64,000 nucleotides of DNA, taken from positions 7,874,001 through 7,938,000 of the forward strand of contig NW_025408668.1 in the NCBI RefSeq assembly GCF_020360975.1. Direction: 5' to 3'. Positions 38,609-51,615 of the stretch are shown here, in pieces. The DNA is from Hirsutella rhossiliensis (lineage: Eukaryota > Ascomycota > Sordariomycetes > Hypocreales > Ophiocordycipitaceae). Both the position numbers and the translations under genes were made by a program. Numbering within the stretch: position 1 is the first letter of the stretch; each line of letters begins with the position of its first letter. Under the pieces are notes generated by a model. That model saw nothing but the letters and a program-made list of their open reading frames with translations. It ran no database searches and had not been told where the DNA came from.

Positions 38609-38810
38609 TGTGGGTAGGCACCTGCGGCAGCTGCTGCAATGAGACGGTACTAGGGTTAACCTGTGATGTTGTATTCGTCTTGATTCTCTATCTAAGGAGG
38701 CAGAGGCCAGCGTGGAGAAAGGGGGCACGCTGCCCTCAGCCGCACACGTGACCGTACGGGTCACGTGCCAACCATGGTTGGTCACACCACTAGATAGATA
38801 CATTCCTACA
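38609..38810 (-). repeat. 5' LTR of Copia D
   Basis: 202 bp on the minus strand, starting TGTAGGAATG at 38810 and ending in CCTACCCACA at 38609. It abuts the AAGGT duplication. The U3 part (38737-38810) contains palindromes around CCATGG and around CGTACG, which may bind regulators. The block 38609-38736 is identical to 32719-32846. Confidence 0.85.
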
Positions 38811-41800
38811 AAGGTTAAGTTTTCGTTTTATATCTTTTTATTTTATATATAGTATTTTTATATTAATTCTTCTTTAGTTAAATATAGCTTATAGCCTTTA
38901 TATATATTACTAATAATCTTTTAGTATACTATTGTATTATTTATACTATACTTATACTTTTCTATATTTATAAACTTTATAGTTTAAGTATATATATTTA
39001 TTATAATCTTCTTTATTATATTTAATTTATTATATAAGTCTTTTAAAGATTAATAGTTTAGATACTTTAAAGTAAATAGTACTATATTATTCCTTTATTT
39101 TAGTATATTTATAGATTTTATATATCTTTAAAAGATATCTTATTAATAAACTATAATTATCGCGGTATTTAAGTAGTATACTATAGTTAAGTTCTAATAA
39201 TATAACTTAGTCGTTTAAGTAGTATTAATTAATTTTCTAGTAGTTTAGTTTTATACTTAAGTAGGGTTTTAAAAGTACTTAACCTTTAAACTTAACTAAG
39301 AAAGTATTATATTATACCTTTATTTAAAAGTTTATTATATAATCTAAGTAAATATATAATATCTATAAAATATACTAATAATATTTATAAATTATCTTTA
39401 AATGCTCCTTATAATTAATATTTTTATTATAAAGCTATAAATATATTAATTATAGCGATAGCTATAATATAGTCTTTTTTATATAGTACTAGTTAATACT
39501 AAATTAATATAGCTTATTAGTTTTCTATAAGAATCTAAAGTATTTATTAGGTTTTAACTTTAAGTATTTCTTTAAATTCTTTAAAGTATAAAGTATATTC
39601 TTTAATTATAGTATTTTCCCTTAGTCGCGAGGGTAGTAATATAAGTTTATTCTTATCTTTTATTTCTCTAAGTATTTCTTATTCTTTAAAGCTTATATTA
39701 TTAATACTTTATTATTCTTCTTTAAGTTATTATCTAAGTTTTATAAGTATAAGGGCTATATCTATATCTTTTTTATTATATTATTTATAGACTACTTATT
39801 ATTATTATCGATTTTTATTTTATATATCTTCTTATAATTATTTACTATTTTTCTTAATTTAGTCCTAAAAGACTACTTTAAAATAAGAGTATTTTAGTTT
39901 TATAAATTTAACTTATTTTTATATTTTAAGATACCTTTATTATATTATTATAAGGGTTTTCCTTAATAGCTTTAAGAACTATTTAGTACCGTTCTTATTA
40001 CTTAGGTATACTATATATATATCGTTATAGTATATAGTTTAACTAAGGAGTTTATACTTTAGTTCCTATCTATTAATAGTATTAAAGTATTTCTTACCTT
40101 TTAAGGCTAGTACCTAGTAGGTTTTCTTTTCCTTATAAGGTTATCTATATTCCTTAGAGTAATATCTAAGTTTCCTATAGTTAAAATACTTTCCTTTAGT
40201 TTTATAAGAAGGTATAAGTAATAAGCGTAGAATCGGGTTATTAATAACGTAAGCGGAAATAACGGTCGAAGGAGTATAGGGTAGGATTTCGTCCGGAATT
40301 TATAATAACTATATAAGGGGCTAAATAATATATTAAAAGAATAGCGTTATAAAGGATACTTATAAACTTACTTATTTTATCTACTACTCCTAGGGAAATC
40401 CTTTATCTTTTATAGACTATTGCTCGCCTACTAATAGACTAATTAGTTAGCTTTCTAGTATATTCTATAGTATTTAAAAAGCTCTATTTATAGTATATCT
40501 TCCTAACTTAGTAGGTAGTCTAATCGTAACGTAATAGTTAACGTAAGACTATAGGTTTTAGTATAAGTAGTAGATTTAACTAGAATATTCTATGCCCTAC
40601 CTATTCTCGTATTATAGATATCTTTAGAACCGCTAGGCTAAAATAGGTAATAGGGTATCCGTTCTACTTATAATTAACCTATGTATTATATATATATTTT
40701 ATTTTATTAGGATAGGCTTACCTTAACCCGCTTTTCTTAAAGGAAGGTATAGATATCTAGTAAAGGTCTTTATCTTTAAAGGTTATTCCCTTAGACTATA
40801 TTATAGAGCCTCTTTTTACTAGCTTATTTTATAGAGCGTCTTTATACCTATTATTTCTTTATAATAGTAAAATAGGAATATAAGGGTATATTTTTATAAC
40901 TTTTTTATATTATATTTAGATCTATCCTACCTAAGTTAGTTATATAAGTATAGGTAATAAGAGTTTTACGCTTCTTTTTATAGTTAGCGTATTAGTTAAA
41001 GTTATTCTTATAAGAAGGGTTTTAGTTTCCTCTTTCTTATTTCTTTTCTTAGTATTATATATAGTATCTATCGTTAATTTATATTACTATAGTAATATAG
41101 TTTAAGAGGTTATTAAGTCGATTTTAGTTATAAAGTTCGTCCTTAACTTCTTTTTTAAGCTTATTATTAAATCGTAATATAAGAGGTTCGTTATCTTAAT
41201 TAAGTTTTAAGGTAACTTTATAGAACTTTATAATATAATCTAATACTAAGATCTTTTATTAGAGTTCTTAATATTTTTATTTAGCTTCTTATTCCTTATT
41301 AATTATTTTAAATACCTTTATAATAGCTTCTTTAAATCCTTAGAAACTAGTAAAGACTTTATTTATCTTATTATCTTATTACGCTAGTTAGTTATTAAGA
41401 AAGTCCCTTATAATCGGTCTAAATTAAGCGAGTACTATTCTAAAAAAATAATTTCCTATATAAAGTACCTTTTCGACTAAGTCTAAGAGTTTAATAAGGT
41501 AAAACTAATAGTAGGCCTTAAGTTAAGTAAGAAAGTCTTAAAGCGTACTATAAGTACTTTTAAATAATCCTAGCTATTTTAGTTTAATTACTTCTTTAAG
41601 GTCCTTAACTTATCTATTACCTTTTTTATTCTTAAGTAACTATACCTTATATTAAAGGGTAATAATCTCGCGTATTATATCTTAAAGCGATATAGTAGCT
41701 TTAGAGTTAGTTAATCTAGCTTAATATATAAGTATATTAATAGTTACGATATTACTTAAAGTAACGTAGTATTATACTAAATAAAAGCTTTTAATATATA

Positions 41801-42283
41801 ACGACTAGTATTATTCTTAAGGGATAAACCTATTAAGGGGTTTATATTAATAGATATAATAAAGTATAGTTTAAGTAATAATAAGTATATTATATTAGTA
41901 ATAAGTTAGAGGTTATAGACTATAGACTATAACTAAGTAATTAAGTAATTAAAATTAAAGATAAGATTATAATAGAGATTATAATAATTATAATATATTA
42001 AAAGCTATTAAGCTATTTATTTAAAGGAGTAAAAGTAGGTAGCTATATATACCTCTAAAGACTATCTTTCGATTATAGTCCTAGCTATAATCCCCTTTAT
42101 AGCTTACTATAGCTTACTTATAAGCTATACTCCTAAGTAGTAATCTATTTATATAAGGCTTACTTAGCTTATATACGCTCTAAGCGAACTAAGCCTAAGT
42201 AACTTCTTATCCTAACTATTATTCCGAGCTACCTTATTATATAAATATAGCTAGCTCTCTTATAGCCTACTAACTATAGTTAT
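38811..42283 (-). mobile_element. Element X, copy B, gag and LTR part
   Basis: Resumes X after Copia D and is the better-preserved copy. The LTR-like right end is about 41985-42283. On the minus strand, between about 41600 and 41050, a Gypsy capsid sequence can be read with few stops, including IIRDFLNNQLA- and KKEVKDELYN-like stretches. The zinc knuckle follows at about 40190-40150, and a post-knuckle block near 40050 contains YLSNKNG, matching the C-terminal region of fungal Gypsy gags. There is no pol. One ~0.7-kb insertion (40203-40900) separates the parts. Confidence 0.7.
40203..40900. mobile_element. RIPed insertion in X copy B (possible solo LTR)
   Basis: About 0.7 kb absent from X copy A, where the flanks join at 19195-19205. 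Its first ~120 bp match the beginning of the insertion in Copia C (44261-44814): shared stretches include AGGTATA-AGTA and GGAGTATA-GGTAGGATTT. Ends resemble RIPed TG...CA. No coding capacity seen. Confidence 0.5.
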
Positions 42284-45200
42284 AATACTTAGCTTAAAAG
42301 GATAGATTAAGTAAAAGCTCGTTATTTAATATAGGTATAAAAGGAAGCTTTTTATTAAGGGAATTAAGGAGGAATTTATAAGCGTCCTTATTAATATAAG
42401 CGTCTTAAGTAAGCTAGATAGTTTATTAGGACCTATTCTAAAAGATTTATATCCCTAAGAACTACTTTAGCTCCCTTAGCTTAGTTATCTTATACCTTTA
42501 TTATAGGCCTTTTATAGCCTCCCTTATAATAGCTTCTTCTTCTTTAAGGTAGGCTAAGATAATATCGTTAACGTAGAAAAAGACTATAATTTTACCCTTT
42601 TATATTATATATAGTTCCTAAGGGACTTTCTTAAAGCTTAGGGCTTTAAGGGAACCGGTTAAATACTATTACTAAAAAAAAAAGGTAGTTTTTATAGTCC
42701 GTTTAAAGCTTTCCTTAGCTATAGAACCTTTCCTAGCTATTAAAAGCCTAGGAAAAGGTATATATAAATAATATCTTCTTCCTTAAGTAAATAGTTAATA
42801 AAGGCGTTAACTATATCTATCTAATTAAGCTTAAGGTCGAATTCTACTACTATAGCTATACGGGTTTAAAAAGATATCCTTACTAAGGTAGTTACCTTAG
42901 TAAGAAGATCCCCTTTTTCCTACTAGTTCTTATAAATAACTAGCTAGGCCTTATACTTTTAAAGGAAGCTATATTTATTAGTCTTATAGATAAAGACCTA
43001 CTTATAGCTAAGGACCTATTTTCTTCTTACCTTTTCCTTAAGGACCTCTTTAAAAGACCTTATCTCTTTATATAAGGCTAGGTAGTCCTCTAGGCCTAGA
43101 AAAACTAGTCTTTAAAGGGGTGTTTTTCTAGCTACTTTTAGTTTACTAGTAGGTCTAAGAAGTCTCTTTTATATACCTTCCTTACTAATATTAGCTTAAG
43201 AAGCTAGCTTACTATAAACGCTCTATAGGAACTATCTTTTATTAGCGTTAAATAAAAGTTAGAAAAACAATTAAAATAAAGGAGAAGTTAGTCTTTTTTA
43301 GTAACTATATTAGGCCTTATACCTTCCTTTACTTCTTAAAGTAAGGATAAAAAGGTAGCTAGGTAATCCTTTAAGAGAGGTGCCTTTCCTACCCCTTTAA
43401 GGGTTAAGATAGGAAGACTAATAAAGAAAGCTACTTTTAGATCTTCTTCTTATATAAGAGGAGGTATAGGGAGGTAAGCGTATTCTAGCTCTACCGCTTT
43501 CTTATAGTCTCCTTCTTTATTTAGATTATTTAATCTAGTAGCTTCCTCTTCTTTAAAGTTAGCGTTATCCTTAACTACTTTAATATTAGTTTCTTCTTTT
43601 ATTTCCTTATCTAAGACCTCTTCTTAAGCCTATTAAGAAAGGGGAATTTAGATCTTTTAAATTAGCTAACGTTATAAGAGTAAGAGGGGCTATTAATCCT
43701 TCTTTTTATTAAAGAAGCTAAATTTATCGAAAATTATATCCTTAGTTAAAATAACCTTTTATAAAAAAGGAATCTAAATCTAAAAGATATTAATAAAATT
43801 ATAGTTAATAAGGTAATTAATAAAGGCTCTAGGATTAAGCTTTCTTTTCTTCTTCCTTTTTAACTATATATTAATAGTTATAGTATATACCTTATAGCTA
43901 TAGGTATAAAGGTAAGCTAATAAGGCCCTCTTCTTTATAAAGAGCTTAAAGGGAGATTTCTAGTTTATTCCTTAGGTCTTAAAAAGGGTCTCTAGGTCTA
44001 TATAGGTCCTTAGGTTCCAGTTTTAAAGGTAATAGGCGGTCTTAACGACTTCCCTTTAAATATCGTATAGAAGCCTTATAGTAAGTCTTATTATATAGGC
44101 CCTTTCTATTATAGTACCCCTTAATCTTTCTACCCTTCCGTTCTAAGCTTAGGTATTTAGTATTAATAAGAGGGGTAAAATACCTCTTTTTTAAAGCTAA
44201 TTTAAGATATCTTTTATAAATAGCTCTTTATTAAACTATATCTTCTTTACTTTACTTAAGGTATATAAGTAAAAGCGGAATTTTAGGAAGTTAAGGAGTT
44301 ACGTAAGACTATATAATAAAGGGGAAGAAGGAGTATAAGGTAGGATTTTTAATAGAATTTATTAGTAATATATTAGTATATAGAAGAGGTATTAAAGTTA
44401 ATAATTCTCCCTTTATTTACTAGCGGACATACTATCTTATATAGATAATTATAGCTAAACGGAGGAACCTTTTAGGACTAGATTTAGGCTACTATATAGC
44501 CCTAAGACTAAGGAATTCCGTGATACCTCGAATAAATCTAGAAGTATCTTAGTTCTACTAATATTTATATTTAAAGGAGGTTAGTCGTGCCGGTATTCTT
44601 AAGAGGTCTTAGCTAGTATTCTAAGCTAGCTGTATTCCTTCGATTCCCGACTATACGATAACCTATAACCCGTTTAATATATAATAATATATAAAATAAC
44701 GAGCGATTCTTACTTTATAATATAGGGTTTTATCTATAATTAATATACTACTTATTAGCTTATATAATTAGGAGAGTATATTATAGCTGCTTTATTTATA
44801 GTAGGAACACCGTTCCTTATAACTTTATAGCTAAACTAGGATTTTATCTAGTTAATAAAGTCTTAAAGGGTAGACTAGTTATACTTACTTAAGTAGGTCT
44901 ATAAGAAATAAGGGAAAATTATCTTTAAAAAAGCGTCTATAAAAAATATTACCTTAATAAAGCTTTCTTAGTTCTTAGAAATATTAGTTTAGTTAACTTA
45001 AATTTCCTTATACGGCTAGTCTAGCCGTAAAAGGGTTCGTTTAAAAATTCGTCTCTTAGTCTTTCCTTAGCTATAGTATTTATATTTAACGGTCTTTAGG
45101 CCCTTTATTTATACGCCCTATTATTAGCCTAGCTTATATAAAGCTAGGGGGCCTAAGTAACTAAGTTATATATATTAAAGAAAGCTATCTCCTTAGGCTA

Positions 45201-45999
45201 CTAAAAGAGGGTCCTTAGAACCTACCTTTCTTTAAGTAAGGAAAGCTAACTTCTTAAGAGATTCCTTCCTAAAGATAGGTCGGAATTCGAGAATAAATTT
45301 ACTGAATTTCTCCTTAATAAGCTTAATAGTTTAATTCCTTTAAACTAGCCTTATAAGCTTAAATATTATATCCTAAAAGATTCCTTCCTTTTAAAGAAAG
45401 CGGAAAGAAATTAAGCTTATTAAGAATTAAGGGTAAAAAGCTACCCTTTTTTATTAAAGAATTTATATAGACCTATTAAGTAATTTTATCGTAAAATTTA
45501 CCCTTTTATATCCCTCTATCTATATAGTTAATTCCCTAGTAATAAGATATTCCCTTCTTACCTTCTTTAAGGACTAAAATTATAAGAGTATATAATAGAT
45601 ATTAAGGGAAGTACTAGAGTTAAGGATAGCTAATCTTTATAGGGGATAGTTAAAGGGTCTTAATAGGTAGTCTTACTAATCTATAGGGAAGATAAAGGCT
45701 AGATTTACTATACTAACGATTTTTCCTTAAATTTACGGCTTAAATAAGGGTAGCGGCATTAGTTACTATTTCTTAGTAACCGAAATCTTATTTATCTTCT
45801 TTTATAATAAGGGGTCCTCCTTAAGAGACTATTATATTATTTCTTATAGCTTCTTTAAAAGGTTAATTCCTTTAAGTCGGTTTTCCTTAAAGACCTATTA
45901 GTAGTCTTCTAGCTAATAGGGCTTTTTATATACTTAGTAGGTTAGCTAATTCCTCCTTATTCGTTATCTCTTTAAGGAGTCCTTATCCCTTTTTAAAAG
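42284..45999 (-). mobile_element. RIPed Copia copy C, 3' part (minus strand)
   Basis: Reverse complement of Copia A/B. It reads from a position inside pol just downstream of the reverse transcriptase (42284) up to the gag region, where the chromovirus interrupts it. The reverse transcriptase active site is the reverse complement at about 42560-42590. RNase H and the 3' LTR are missing; the left end abuts the LTR of X copy B. A 555-bp insertion lies at 44261-44814. Confidence 0.78.
44261..44814. mobile_element. RIPed insertion in Copia C, same family as 40203-40900
   Basis: Not present in Copia A or B. It is flanked by ACTTTA on both sides (about 44255-44260 and 44815-44820). It starts CTTAAGGTATATAAG and ends CCGTTCCTTATA. 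It shares its first ~120 bp with the insertion in X copy B. Some CA and TG survive, so it is less mutated than its surroundings. The nature is unclear: solo LTR or MITE. Confidence 0.5.
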
Positions 46000-46004
46000 G
46001 TCTA

Positions 46005-46261
46005 TATAAGAGCGCTACTAGGAGGTATAGGCTAATAAAGTACTTAGGTACGTAGTACTAATATATTAGTAAGGTATTAGTAGGGAATTATACCTACCCT
46101 ACTTATATATTATAGACCTCTCGTTACTTTAACTAAAAAGGAAAAATCCCTCTTCCTATAAGCTTTATTCTTATAATAAGGAGAATATAATATATATAGC
46201 GTAGTACCTCTAGCTATTTCTACTACCTAACTAATTATACTATAATACGTATTCCCTTATA
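46005..46261 (+). repeat. Chromovirus 5' LTR
   Basis: 257-bp direct repeat with the 3' LTR at 53557-53813; a third copy is 25449-25705. Differences among them are RIP-type transitions. Confidence 0.9.
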
Positions 46262-46599
46262 ATTTTTAAAGCTTCCCTTTTTAGTAACTTAGTAAAGATA
46301 GCTACTTAAAGAAGACTATATAACGCTCCTATAGCGCGATATAGTAGTTAACTAGTTAAGGCCTCTTTATTACGTATATTAGGTATCTACTTAAAAGATA
46401 AAGAACCGGAAGATATATCCTTAAAATAGACCCTTATTATAAATAATATTCTAACTATATCGAAGATATCGCTACCTATAGGTATAAGACTATCGACTTA
46501 TAAAGAAAAGCTTATAGCCCTATAAGCGCGTATTAAGGAGCTAAAGGAGATAAAACGCTTATAAGACCGCGTTATATAATTAGAGGAGGAAATTACTAA

Positions 46600-49500
46600 A
46601 TATACCGGCGCTATCGCTATTTATTTAAGAAAGCGTCGATAGTCCTACTCCCTTAAATCGGACGGTAGTCGCGGTAGCGAGGTTAAGATTAAAAACATTA
46701 CTTAATTATCTTAACCTACTAATATAAGGAAACGTTTAGACTAAACTTATAATTTAAAGGACGCTTTTAGGGTAGCGCTTAAACGCTTTCGTTACGATAA
46801 AATAAAGATCCTCTACGCGGTAGATTATATATATAGCGACTATAAAGTAAGATAGCGCCGATACCTTAAAAAATAGACGCCAATTAACCGAACTAAATAT
46901 AGTATAGATTAAGTATACTTTAAGGAATAGATACTTATCTTAATTAAGGATACTATAAATAAAGAGATATTATTAGCGATATAATTAAAGGAGGCTCGCT
47001 AATAAGAAAGCTAGTCCCTCTTAGAGTTTAGCTTATACCTTAACTCCTTAGAGAGGTATTTTAAACGCCTATTAGAAAAGGCGTATATTCTTATGTTTTT
47101 CGCTAAGCTAGAGCTATAAATTTAAGACTAAATTAACCTTTATTTAATACCTATTAATACCTATTAACGGGAAGAGCTTATATAAGTCGCTTAATAATAT
47201 TAGGATATTACTATTAATAAGAGGCGACGTACTAATACTACTTCTACCCTTAAAGGAACCGGGAATAAAAGTAGTGCTATACCTTAAGGCGGTATATATA
47301 AGGGAAGGAATTAAAGAGGCCGATAAGCTAAGCTAAATCGTTAAGGAAATACTACCGATTTAACTAATAACTAATAAACTAGCGATATACCTATTAAGGG
47401 CCGAACTAAGGGAGGTTATTAAGGAAGAGGATCTTTTACTTAATTAGGAATTATATATTTCTAATATAATAAGCTAGGATACCTATCTATAAAATATACT
47501 AATTCTCTAAAAGTAGAAACCTTAGTAAAGACTCTTAAACTTTATACTATAAAATAAGGAAAAGGTAAGATATTAAGGTAAATACCTCTCTTTTAATAAA
47601 CTTAATACTTATAGGATAGTTACTTAAAACTCTTATAACGATATTAAGGCGAAACCTTACTAAAGTCCCTATATACCTAGATACTTATAGTACCGTTAAC
47701 TTTATAAATATATACTTTACTTAATAGTAAGGATTACTATAAGTAGTGCTATTATACCCTAAGTTATTAGGGCTTAGTAATAGTAAGGTAAGAGAGTATA
47801 AAGTATAGTTAGTGCTACTTTAAATAATAAATATAAGAGGTACTAAAAAGATAATTACTTATTTTTATATTAGTACTAATAAGTTAACGCTAAATAATTA
47901 GGTATTAATCCTTTTATTAGTTATTACCTTAGAGGATAAACGTATCTATATTATCTTATAGAAACGATAGTAGTAGTTTAAGTATTAACTAAGTAGCGAA
48001 ACCTTATAGAATCCCTATAGATTCCTTTAAGAATATAAGAATAAGGTAAGGGTATATATAATAGCGCTTAATCTTAAGCTAATCCCGCTACTAAATAAAG
48101 ATAAAGATAAAGGGATTTTATAGGAAGAATAAGCCGAAATCCTACTAACTCTCTATTAGTTTAAAGATACTTTCTTAGCTAATAAATCCGATTTATTACT
48201 AGCTAAAAAGGGAACGGATTACTTAATTAATTTAATCCTTAATATAAAACCTCCTTATAGACCGATTTACTATTTATCGTAAAAGGAACTCTAAGTATTA
48301 CGCGACTAAATTTAAGACGCGATAAAAAGGAAAATAATCTAAGAGTTAAAGAGCCTAGCTAGGGCGCCTATCCTTTTTATTTTAAAAAAGGATAGTACTT
48401 TATAGCTATATATAGACTACTAAGGACTTAACTAGGTTATATAAAAGAATTAGTACCCTTTACCTCTTATTTTAGAGATTATTAACCGCTATTAAGGAGC
48501 TAAGTAATTTTCTAAGATTAATATATAAAATACGTATTAATATATTCGAATTTAAAAAGGAGATAAATAAAAGACCGCTTTCTAAACGCGTTATAGATAT
48601 TTCGAATACTTAGTAATACCCTTTAAACTTATTAATATACTAGCTACGTTTTAAAGCTATATCTATTAAGCACTTAAGGGGCTTATAAATATAATCTATA
48701 TAGTCTACCTTAATAATATCCTTATATACTTTAAGATAAGAGAAGAATATACTAAATACTTAGGATAAGTAATAGAAAGGCTAAGGGCTATAGAGCTCTA
48801 TATAAAACTATCGAAGTATATCTTCTATTAATAGTTAATTAAGTTCCTTAGGTTTATATTATTTATTAATAAGGTATCGATAAACCCTTAATAAGTAAAG
48901 GTAATAGCTTAATAGCCTAAACCTATAACCTACTATAATATTTAGGTTTTCCTTAAGTTCTATAATTTTTACTAACGATTTATATATAGGTACTTAGGAG
49001 TTATAACGCCCTTAACTATATTACTAAAGGGGAGTAAGAATAGGAAGAAGCTAGGGAGTATAGAGCTAAACCTTATTAAAAGGGTAGCGTTTTAAGCTCT
49101 TAAGGATACTTTTTAAGGAGCCCTACTCCTTTAATATTACGATCTAAAAAGACGTATTTATATTAAAATAAATATATTATAATTCGCGATAATAAGGATT
49201 ATCTCTTAACCTAATAATAAAGGGCGTTACTATTTAATTATATTTTAGTTAAGGAAGTTTACTAAAGCTAAACTTAATTATAGTATTCTAGACTAAGAAC
49301 TCTTTACTATCGTTAAGTTATTTAAATACTAGTAATATTATATTAAAGGGGCAGCGTATAAAGTAAAGGTATTATCGGACTACTATAACCTTTAGATATT
49401 TATATACTAGACCTCCTTAAATAGGAGGTAAGTAAGATAGTATATATATTTAGTACTATTTAACTTTACGATTAAGTATTATATAGGTAAATTTAACCTA

Positions 49501-51300
49501 GCGGACGCGCTATTAAGAATGCTTAGATATAAGGGTAAGAAGCCCCTATCTATAAAACTATTACTAAAGCTATAAGTAAAACTAGCTACTATTAATACTA
49601 TATTTATATAAAGAAATAATAAGGCGTTTTTATAAGTAAAGAAACGCTTAACCTTAAGTTAATATAAGCGTAGTAAAGTATATTTATATAAAGAAAATAT
49701 ATAAGCTTATTTATAGCGAAACTATAATAATTTAAGCGCGAGACCTAAACGATTAGCCGATTAAGCTAAAGAGAGAGCTAGTTATAAATAGTTACTCTTA
49801 AGGAAAACCGCTAAAGAAGCGGCCTACTATATAAAGGTTTATATAGTAGAAGTTCTAGAACTATTACTAAAGTTACTAAAATATACTTAGTTAGTTAACG
49901 TAGTAATTAGTAGGCTAAAGGAGACTAAAGACTTCTTAAAAGGGAAGGGTTTTTAGTTAATATGCTTAGATAGACTACTACTATAAAAGGGTTATATCGT
50001 AGTGCCTTTAGAGGTAGCCTTATAGTAAGAGCTAATATAGCTCTTCTATAACGATCTATTAATAAAATACTTTAGCTCTTAATATACTAGCGAACTACTA
50101 GTAAGGAACTTTTACTAAGATAGAATAATAAAAGATATAAATAAATACGTTTAGTTATACTTAGTATATTAAGGTATAGTATCTAGGAAGCATCGCCCTT
50201 ATAGTACTATATAATTATTACTATATCTTATATAACTATAGGAAGAATTATTAATAGACTTTACTATAGGTCTACTTAAAGTATAGTATAATAAATAAGA
50301 CGTTAATACGATCTTAGTAATCGTAGACTAATATACTAAGTATTACCTTTTCTTTCTTATTTTTAAGATAATAATAGCTCTAGAGCTAGTAGAATTATTC
50401 TATTACTAAGTTAAATTAGTATATAGACCTTTAAAAGGTATTATCTTAGATAAAGGGTCCTTATTTATAAGTAAGTTTTAGTTAAATCTTTATTTTATCT
50501 TATAAGTAAAACGTAGGCTATTAATAGTATTTTACCTATAAACTAATAGGTAAATAAAACGAATAAACGAAGCTATATAGTACTACTTAAGATACTTTAC
50601 TAACTTAAAATAAAATAACTAAGCGTTACTCCTATATATTACTTAATTTATATATAATAATATAAAGAATATAATAACTAGGTTATTACTTAACGAAGCG
50701 TTAATAAGTTACTAACTAAACTTCTATATTAATATTAAGGATAATATTATTTAAAGGGGGGTACCTAAAGTAAGAGTAAGAGTTACTAAGCTATAAGAGC
50801 TATAAAAGAGGCTTAAGGAATACTAAAGAAAGGCTATTAAATCGTAAGCGAAATACTATAATTTAAGGTACTAACTACTTATACTAAAAGTAAGAGACCT
50901 TCTAGTATTATCGATAAAGAATTTACGCTTTAAGGATAAAAAAAGAAAACTCTTACCTAAGTATATTAGACCGTTTTAGGTCCTATAAGCTATTAGAAAG
51001 TAAGTATATCGTTTTATACTTCCTAAAAAGTACTTACGCCTTTATAACGTTTTTTATATTAGTCTCTTAGAGCTATAAAAGGAGCGAAAAGGCACTTATA
51101 AAGATAGTAAAACCTTACTAATACTAAACTTAAAGGACGATAAAGGTAAATAGGAAGTCTAAGAGATTAAAGACTAAAAGAGATCTAAGGGCGATACCTT
51201 TTTCCTTATTAAATAAAAAGAATAGCTAGCTAAGTATAATTAATAAGTCGATATTAAAGATATAGTAAATAGCTAAGACCTTATTAAAGAATATACTACT
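46600..51300 (+). pseudogene. Chromovirus gag-pol, RIPed
   Basis: The polyprotein region is broken by many TAA/TAG stops. The reverse transcriptase box can be read at 48605-48725: a Pro-Phe block, then ATF, then the active site YLNNI where Ty3/Gypsy elements have YLDDI. The integrase core shows LLIDFTIGL (about 50245-50275) and a VIVD block (about 50310-50345). The GPY/F-type segment reads around FYISLLEL (about 51030-51075). The chromodomain is at about 51154-51295, with EIKD, then TFFLIK and a stop where Trp stood, then K-E. A chromodomain would direct integration to heterochromatin. Gag limits are approximate. Confidence 0.8.
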
Positions 51301-51615
51301 CGCTTAACTAGGAAAAAGAGGTATAAGACTAAGTAAGGTAAGGAAACCTACTAGTATAAGGAGACGCTACTAAATCGGTAACGAATCCCTACTAAATCGC
51401 TACTAACTTATTAATATATTAGTACGCTTAAACGTCCTATAACTATATATAAAATAGTAAAATAAGAGAATAAGGGAAAACTATCTATACTACCTATTAA
51501 ATATTATTAAGGAAAATAAAACTAAACTATAACTTTACTAAGGCCCTAATAATAAAGGAGAGAAAGATAGTTATAGCTAAATAAAAGAAAGATAAGACCT
51601 ATCTATTACTTTTAA

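Larger units (their letters stand above)
32719..38810 (-). mobile_element. Non-RIPed Copia element D
   Basis: A 6.1-kb Ty1/Copia retrotransposon on the minus strand, inserted in X with the duplication AAGGT. Base composition is normal and CA/TG are frequent, unlike everything around it. Gene order on the minus strand is gag, protease, integrase, reverse transcriptase, RNase H. Every catalytic motif is present, but the reading frame is broken about ten times by single-base length changes, mostly in short C or G runs. The two LTRs share an identical 128-bp block but differ beyond it. Confidence 0.92.

Noticed and set aside
44587..44665. tRNA-like string with CTTCGATTCCC and complementary ends in the Copia C insertion
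   Set aside because: The T stem does not pair (C opposite C), the anticodon loop is the wrong size, and the string sits in the middle of the insertion rather than at an end. Probably chance.
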